Assembly (NCBI RefSeq): GCF_030271255.1
Contig: NZ_JASJOM010000001.1
Location: 1-64,000 of the forward strand
DNA length: 64,000 bases
Direction of reading: 5' to 3'
DNA from: Peribacillus folii
GTDB lineage: Bacteria; Bacillota; Bacilli; Bacillales; DSM-1321
Position 1 is the stretch's first letter. Each line of letters starts with the position of its first letter. The translations under genes were made by a program, and so were the position numbers. Under the pieces are notes generated by a model that was given only the letters and a program-made list of their open reading frames with translations, made no database searches and was not told the DNA's origin. Of this stretch, positions 60,619 through 64,000 are shown piece by piece.

Positions 60619-61890
60619 ATGAATATTAAACCATTGGCTTACAGGATGCGGCCTCGATCGATTGATGAAATCATCGGGCAGGAGCATCTGGTTGGCGAAG
60701 GGAAAATAATCGCAAGAATGGTTAAAGCCAAGCAGCTTTCGTCGATGATTCTGTATGGTCCGCCAGGCATCGGCAAGACATCGATTGCCAGCGCGATTGC
60801 CGGGAGTACGAAATTTGCATTCCGGACTCTCAATGCGGTGACCAATAACAAAAAAGATATGGAAATCGTCGCCGCAGAGGCCAAGATGTCCGGCAAGGTG
60901 ATCCTGCTGCTGGATGAGGTTCATCGGCTCGATAAGGCGAAACAGGATTTCCTTTTGCCTTATTTGGAAAACGGCATGATCACCTTGATCGGTGCAACGA
61001 CAAGCAATCCCTACCATGCCATCAATCCCGCGATTCGAAGCCGGTGTCAGATTTTCGAGCTAAAATCATTGGAAACCGTTGATTTAATCAAAGCCCTGGA
61101 GCGTGCACTTCATGATGAGGAGCGGGGGCTTGGCGCATATAAAACGGAGGTCGGCCTTGAAGCGCTCACCCATTTCGCGACGGCTTCGAACGGAGATGTC
61201 CGCAGCGCGCTAAATGCTCTGGAGCTTGCGGTCATTTCCACCGAGCCTGATGAATCCGGTACGATCAAGATAGATTTGCCCATTGCCGAGGAGTGCATGC
61301 AGAAAAAGAGCTTCTCACATGATAAGGATGGAGATGCCCATTATGATGTCCTGTCAGCTTTCCAAAAATCGATCCGCGGCAGTGATGTGAATGCGGCGCT
61401 TCATTATTTGGGACGCTTGGTCGAGGCCGGCGATCTTGTCAGCATTGCCCGCCGCATGGTTGTCATTGCTTACGAAGACATTGGCCTATCCAATCCGCAG
61501 GCTGGTCCCAGGGCACTCGCTGCAGTCGAAGCTGCTGAACGGCTCGGATTTCCTGAAGCCCGGATTCCGCTTGCCAACTCCGTGATCGAGCTTTGCCTAT
61601 CGCCTAAATCGAACACAGCCATTACCGCAATCGATGCGGCTCTTTCCGACATTCGCAGCGGCCATAGCGGAGATGTCCCAGATCACCTCAAGGATGCCCA
61701 TTACAAAGGGGCCGCGGAACTCGGACGCGGAATCGGCTACCTTTATCCGCATGACTACGAAAGTGGCTGGGTCAAGCAGCAATATTTACCGAATAAACTG
61801 CGCAGCAAAAAATATTACAAACCGAAAAAGAGCGGGAAATTCGAACAAGCCCTTGCATCGGTCTATGAAAATATCGAGAAAAAGAAATGA
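60619..61890 (+). CDS. rarA: Replication-associated recombination protein RarA
   Basis: AAA+ ATPase (MgsA/RarA) acting at stalled replication forks. 423 aa with the start YRMRPRSIDEIIGQEHLVGEG, Walker A GPPGIGKTS, Walker B LLLDEVHR, sensor ATTSNP and the C-terminal tetramerisation part ending with YLPNKLRSKKYYKP. Good site AAAGGAGAGGTGCGCA before the ATG. Divergent from cymR as yrvN is in B. subtilis. Confidence 0.96.
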   Translation: MNIKPLAYRMRPRSIDEIIGQEHLVGEGKIIARMVKAKQLSSMILYGPPGIGKTSIASAIAGSTKFAFRTLNAVTNNKKDMEIVAAEAKMSGKVILLLDEVHRLDKAKQDFLLPYLENGMITLIGATTSNPYHAINPAIRSRCQIFELKSLETVDLIKALERALHDEERGLGAYKTEVGLEALTHFATASNGDVRSALNALELAVISTEPDESGTIKIDLPIAEECMQKKSFSHDKDGDAHYDVLSAFQKSIRGSDVNAALHYLGRLVEAGDLVSIARRMVVIAYEDIGLSNPQAGPRALAAVEAAERLGFPEARIPLANSVIELCLSPKSNTAITAIDAALSDIRSGHSGDVPDHLKDAHYKGAAELGRGIGYLYPHDYESGWVKQQYLPNKLRSKKYYKPKKSGKFEQALASVYENIEKKK

Positions 61891-61920
61891 CTCCGGATCG
61901 CTGTTAGATCTGGAGTTTCT
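61889..61920 (+). terminator. rarA terminator
   Basis: ACTCCGGATC/GATCTGGAGT stem with a 7-nt loop, one G-T pair, followed by TTCT. The T-tract is short. Confidence 0.65.
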
Positions 61921-62100
61921 ACATCGCCGAAAGTGAACGAAAGAATGCCGCTTCCCAAACGACATGGAGAGGTGTTCTTCGTTAACTATTCCTTCATGCA
62001 TGTTAAAGACAGCATAGTTGGTTTTAACGCCACTTAATGACTGGGGTCTGGCGCTACGACGCATTTAGCACAAACAAAAAAAGAGCTTGTCCAGATTCCA

Positions 62101-62138
62101 TAAAAAGGCACAACAACTCCATTTGGTTGCTGTGCCTG
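62101..62138 (-). terminator. Terminator of the cotB-like gene
   Basis: AGGCACAGCAAC pairs with GTTGTTGTGCCT with one mismatch and an 8-nt loop, then TTTTTATG on the minus strand. Confidence 0.8.
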
Positions 62139-62152
62139 TTTGGTCTTTCCTT

Positions 62153-63127
62153 TTACTTCGTGTTTTGAGACGCTGCTTTGATCAAATTCTCAAGCCATAA
62201 TTGCTTGAACGTATTTGTGCGGGGCCGTCCCTGTCCTCTGCCTGAGCTTTCCTCGGATGAACTGCTTGATGAACTCTCTACTATCGCTGAGCTTTCACAT
62301 GATGAACTGCTTGATGAGCTTTCACATGATGAACTGCTTGATGAGCTTTCGCATGATGAACTGCTTGATGAGCTTTCACACGATGAACTGCTTGATGAGC
62401 TTTCGCATGATGAGCTGCTTGATGAGCTTTCACAAGATGAGCTGCTTGAGCTTTCACAACAATTATCTTCTATCCAGACCGATAAAACGAGGAATTGGAT
62501 ATGTTCCGTTGTTACATAAAATAATTCTTCATTATGCACAACAACGATGTACGTTTCAGCCACTTCAATCAGGATTCCTTCAACCCTCTCAGGGCCGCCT
62601 GCACTAACGGATACCCAGTTGTGGATCAATCTTGAAAGAATGCCGTTCAGTGTATCGATACCGTCATATATGTCTTGAGGTGGTAACTCACGGCACGCAA
62701 ATTCCACGACCGTTACACTTTTGATATGGGAAATCGAGAATAAAACCAATCCTTCTTTCTCGGTGGATAGAACCAGGAATTCATCTTTCACATCGATAAC
62801 CCGGCCAATTTTTGAAGCCGGACCGCCGCCATTCACTTGGATGCAGCTATCCTGTAATGCTTCAAGAGCCCCTAAGAAAGTTCCAGGATATACAATTTCT
62901 TTATCGTTGATTGGACATAAGTCAAGCACCTTTCTCGCATTTTCGACCACGATTTTCAAATGCTCGATCGGGTAATAGACAATTTGATTTTCTTCCGTTT
63001 GCAGGACGATATAATCGCTGCGAACTTCAATGAGCCTTCCTTCCCTGGATTCAGGGCCGCCTTTATATACCCTCACAAATTTTCCCTTTAAAGCTTCAAG
63101 GTACGGTAAACTAACAGTCTCTGCCAT
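62153..63127 (-). CDS. CotB-like spore coat protein with Cys-Glu-Ser repeat tail
   Basis: 324-aa protein. Three copies of a beta-rich domain (about residues 11-62, 86-140, 163-216) share the CotB pattern: a GGP motif (YKGGPESREGRL, NGGGPASKIGR, SAGGPERVEGIL) and a closing hydrophobic xHIKxV. This matches the three N-terminal repeats of B. subtilis CotB. Residues 224-295 form a low-complexity tail of Cys-Glu-Ser(6-7) units, replacing the Ser/Lys/Arg tail of CotB. The last 29 residues are basic. ATG 63127 follows a GGAGG/AAAGGA region. Confidence 0.82.
   Translation of the reverse strand: MAETVSLPYLEALKGKFVRVYKGGPESREGRLIEVRSDYIVLQTEENQIVYYPIEHLKIVVENARKVLDLCPINDKEIVYPGTFLGALEALQDSCIQVNGGGPASKIGRVIDVKDEFLVLSTEKEGLVLFSISHIKSVTVVEFACRELPPQDIYDGIDTLNGILSRLIHNWVSVSAGGPERVEGILIEVAETYIVVVHNEELFYVTTEHIQFLVLSVWIEDNCCESSSSSSCESSSSSSSCESSSSSSSCESSSSSSSCESSSSSSSCESSSSSSSCESSAIVESSSSSSSEESSGRGQGRPRTNTFKQLWLENLIKAASQNTK
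62243..62458 (-). repeat. 27-bp coding repeats of the CotB-like tail
   Basis: Encodes seven units starting Cys-Glu-Ser-Ser: one of 8 aa, five of 9 aa, then a degenerate last unit with an AIVE insertion. The DNA repeats are nearly identical, which favours slippage or unequal recombination. Confidence 0.95.
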
Positions 63128-63314
63128 TTTTCCTTTAGCCTCCAATAGTTATTTATACTTTAGTGATATCCGTACTGCATATATATGCGCCTTGCTTCTA
63201 TTACGGACTCTTCCAATCACCCATTTTGCAGGAAATCGTCGAACGCCCAGACAAATGTGAAGCATCACTTTTTCCAGTCTATTCATATTTCAAGAAATCG
63301 CCCTTCTTTTTACA

Positions 63315-63344
63315 GAAAAACTCCGGGCTTTTTCACCCGGAGTC
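63315..63344 (-). terminator. Terminator after the repeat-protein gene at the window edge
   Basis: 8-bp stem ACTCCGGG/CCCGGAGT with an 8-nt loop and TTTTTC on the minus strand. Confidence 0.85.
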
Positions 63345-63409
63345 CGCTGTACTGACATGCATCATTTATTTTCTCCACACCAGGCGAAAACACCCCGGAG
63401 CTATCACAA

Positions 63410-64000
63410 TCATTTTTCCTTACTGAACGAAATCGTCAGACGTGCGCTTTCTCTTTGCCCATTCTTCGTCACCGTCATAATCACCTTGCCTGCTTTTGTA
63501 CCAAGCTGCTTAATCGATACGTTCGCCCGTTTCCCTTTGGAGGTCGTCTTTGCCAAAACGGCTCCTTTGACGCTGTATACCTTGATGACATCATGCTTGG
63601 TCAGGCCGCTCACTTTAACGAGGTCGGCTTTTCCTTTATTGTTCGCCACCTTCACTTGGCTCTTCTTCAAGGAAGGCGAGATTTCACCTTGATAAGATCG
63701 AGCGACAAGGCCGCTTTCCCTCAATGGCAGCTGTGTTGCCGAAACGTAGATACTCCCCGCTTTCTTACCGAGCTGCTTCACCTTCAGATTCATTGACGCT
63801 CCCGTTGCCGTCCCACTCGCCAGCATTTTCCCTCTGCTCATTGCGTCATACACCTTAATGATGGTCCCTTTCTTCAAATCGCACAGCTTGATAACATCCG
63901 TCTTTCCCGTTTCATTGGACACCACGATTCTTGCTGCCCTCAATGAAGGCGAGGTATCCGAAATGGTGAAACTATAAGGGACATCAATCGAATCTTCTGC
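63410..64000 (-). CDS. 3' end of a repeat-built protein (5' part outside window)
   Basis: No start is needed inside the window: the frame is open to base 64000, so about 196 codons of a larger gene are present. The visible part has at least two 80-90-aa repeats with the shared pattern SPSLxxxxVxVxN-x-GKxDxxK, IKVY and KQLGxKAGxV, plus a closing copy. It is rich in Lys, Ser and Thr and has no Cys, which suggests an exported or surface protein. No family recognised. Confidence 0.8.
   Translation of the reverse strand, partial: AEDSIDVPYSFTISDTSPSLRAARIVVSNETGKTDVIKLCDLKKGTIIKVYDAMSRGKMLASGTATGASMNLKVKQLGKKAGSIYVSATQLPLRESGLVARSYQGEISPSLKKSQVKVANNKGKADLVKVSGLTKHDVIKVYSVKGAVLAKTTSKGKRANVSIKQLGTKAGKVIMTVTKNGQRESARLTISFSKEK

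Noticed and set aside
60395..61017. Minus-strand frames in the cymR-rarA gap and over the rarA start
   Set aside because: No binding sites, no recognisable sequence; one is antisense to rarA.
62243..62458. Regular 27-bp repeats that could suggest a CRISPR array
   Set aside because: Units are contiguous with no unique spacers and lie in frame within a coding sequence.
62178..62519. Plus-strand frame encoding a regular Leu-Asp-Glu-Leu-Ser-His repeat peptide
   Set aside because: It is the antisense reading of the 27-bp repeats of the CotB-like gene; no ribosome-binding site, and the minus-strand frame has recognised domains.

Overview
The window comes from an aerobic, endospore-forming Bacillaceae chromosome. 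Sporulation genes (spoIIP, gpr, sigK, a cotB-like coat gene, sda), the comE competence operon and long blocks in the same order as Bacillus subtilis yqeV-yqeG and yrhC-yrvN all point that way. The psd/pssA pair, the sequence divergence from B. subtilis and the accessory genes make a Peribacillus-like species plausible, but this is an inference from memory and not a database match. No rRNA, tRNA, insertion sequence, prophage or CRISPR array was found.

Layout. 1-14335, almost all on the minus strand: mtaB, rsmE, prmA, then the class I heat-shock operon hrcA-grpE-dnaK-dnaJ behind a sigma-A promoter and a perfect CIRCE operator. It continues with hemW, lepA, a yqxA-like gene, spoIIP and gpr. 14500-21110: rpsT (+), holA, yqzM (+), the comEA-comEB-comEC competence operon and divergent comER. 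21213-26227: a housekeeping cluster, yqeG-yqeH-aroE-yqeI-nadD-yqeK-rsfS-yqeM, overlapping or tightly spaced. 26400-26860: the checkpoint gene sda with a cluster of DnaA boxes. 26870-30190: psd and pssA back to back (phosphatidylethanolamine synthesis), then pepF. 30340-33066: two unrecognised small membrane ORFs, an uninterrupted sigK, a YjcZ-type peptide gene and a minus-strand cluster of tiny ORFs around a YrzI-family gene. 33067-36954: the methionine-to-cysteine operon yrrT-mtnN-mccA-mccB-yrhC behind a duplicated promoter/operator-like element. 37224-44426: yrzA, yrrS-pbpI, greA, udk and the tRNA wobble-uridine genes trhP2, trhP1 and trmR. 44684-51981: mltG, yrzB-ruvX-yrzL-alaS (alaS behind a T-box leader), yrrI, a yrzQ-like ORF and yrzR, with yrrD just beyond. 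52600-60047: a TPM/LemA pair, recD2, a TPR protein, mnmA, iscS and cymR. 60619-64000: rarA (+), a CotB-like spore-coat gene with a Cys-Glu-Ser repeat tail, and the 3' end of a repeat-built protein cut by the window edge.

Connections. CymR, encoded at 59.6-60.0 kb, is the known repressor of the yrrT-mccAB operon in B. subtilis, and that operon lies at 33-37 kb here. Several genes serve tRNA modification: mtaB (ms2t6A37), trhP1/trhP2/trmR (mo5U34), and mnmA with iscS (s2U34). The most interesting material is small or regulatory: the tiny-ORF operon around yrzI, the 3-codon ORF abutting sda, the duplicated yrrT upstream element, and the Cys-rich CotB-like tail.
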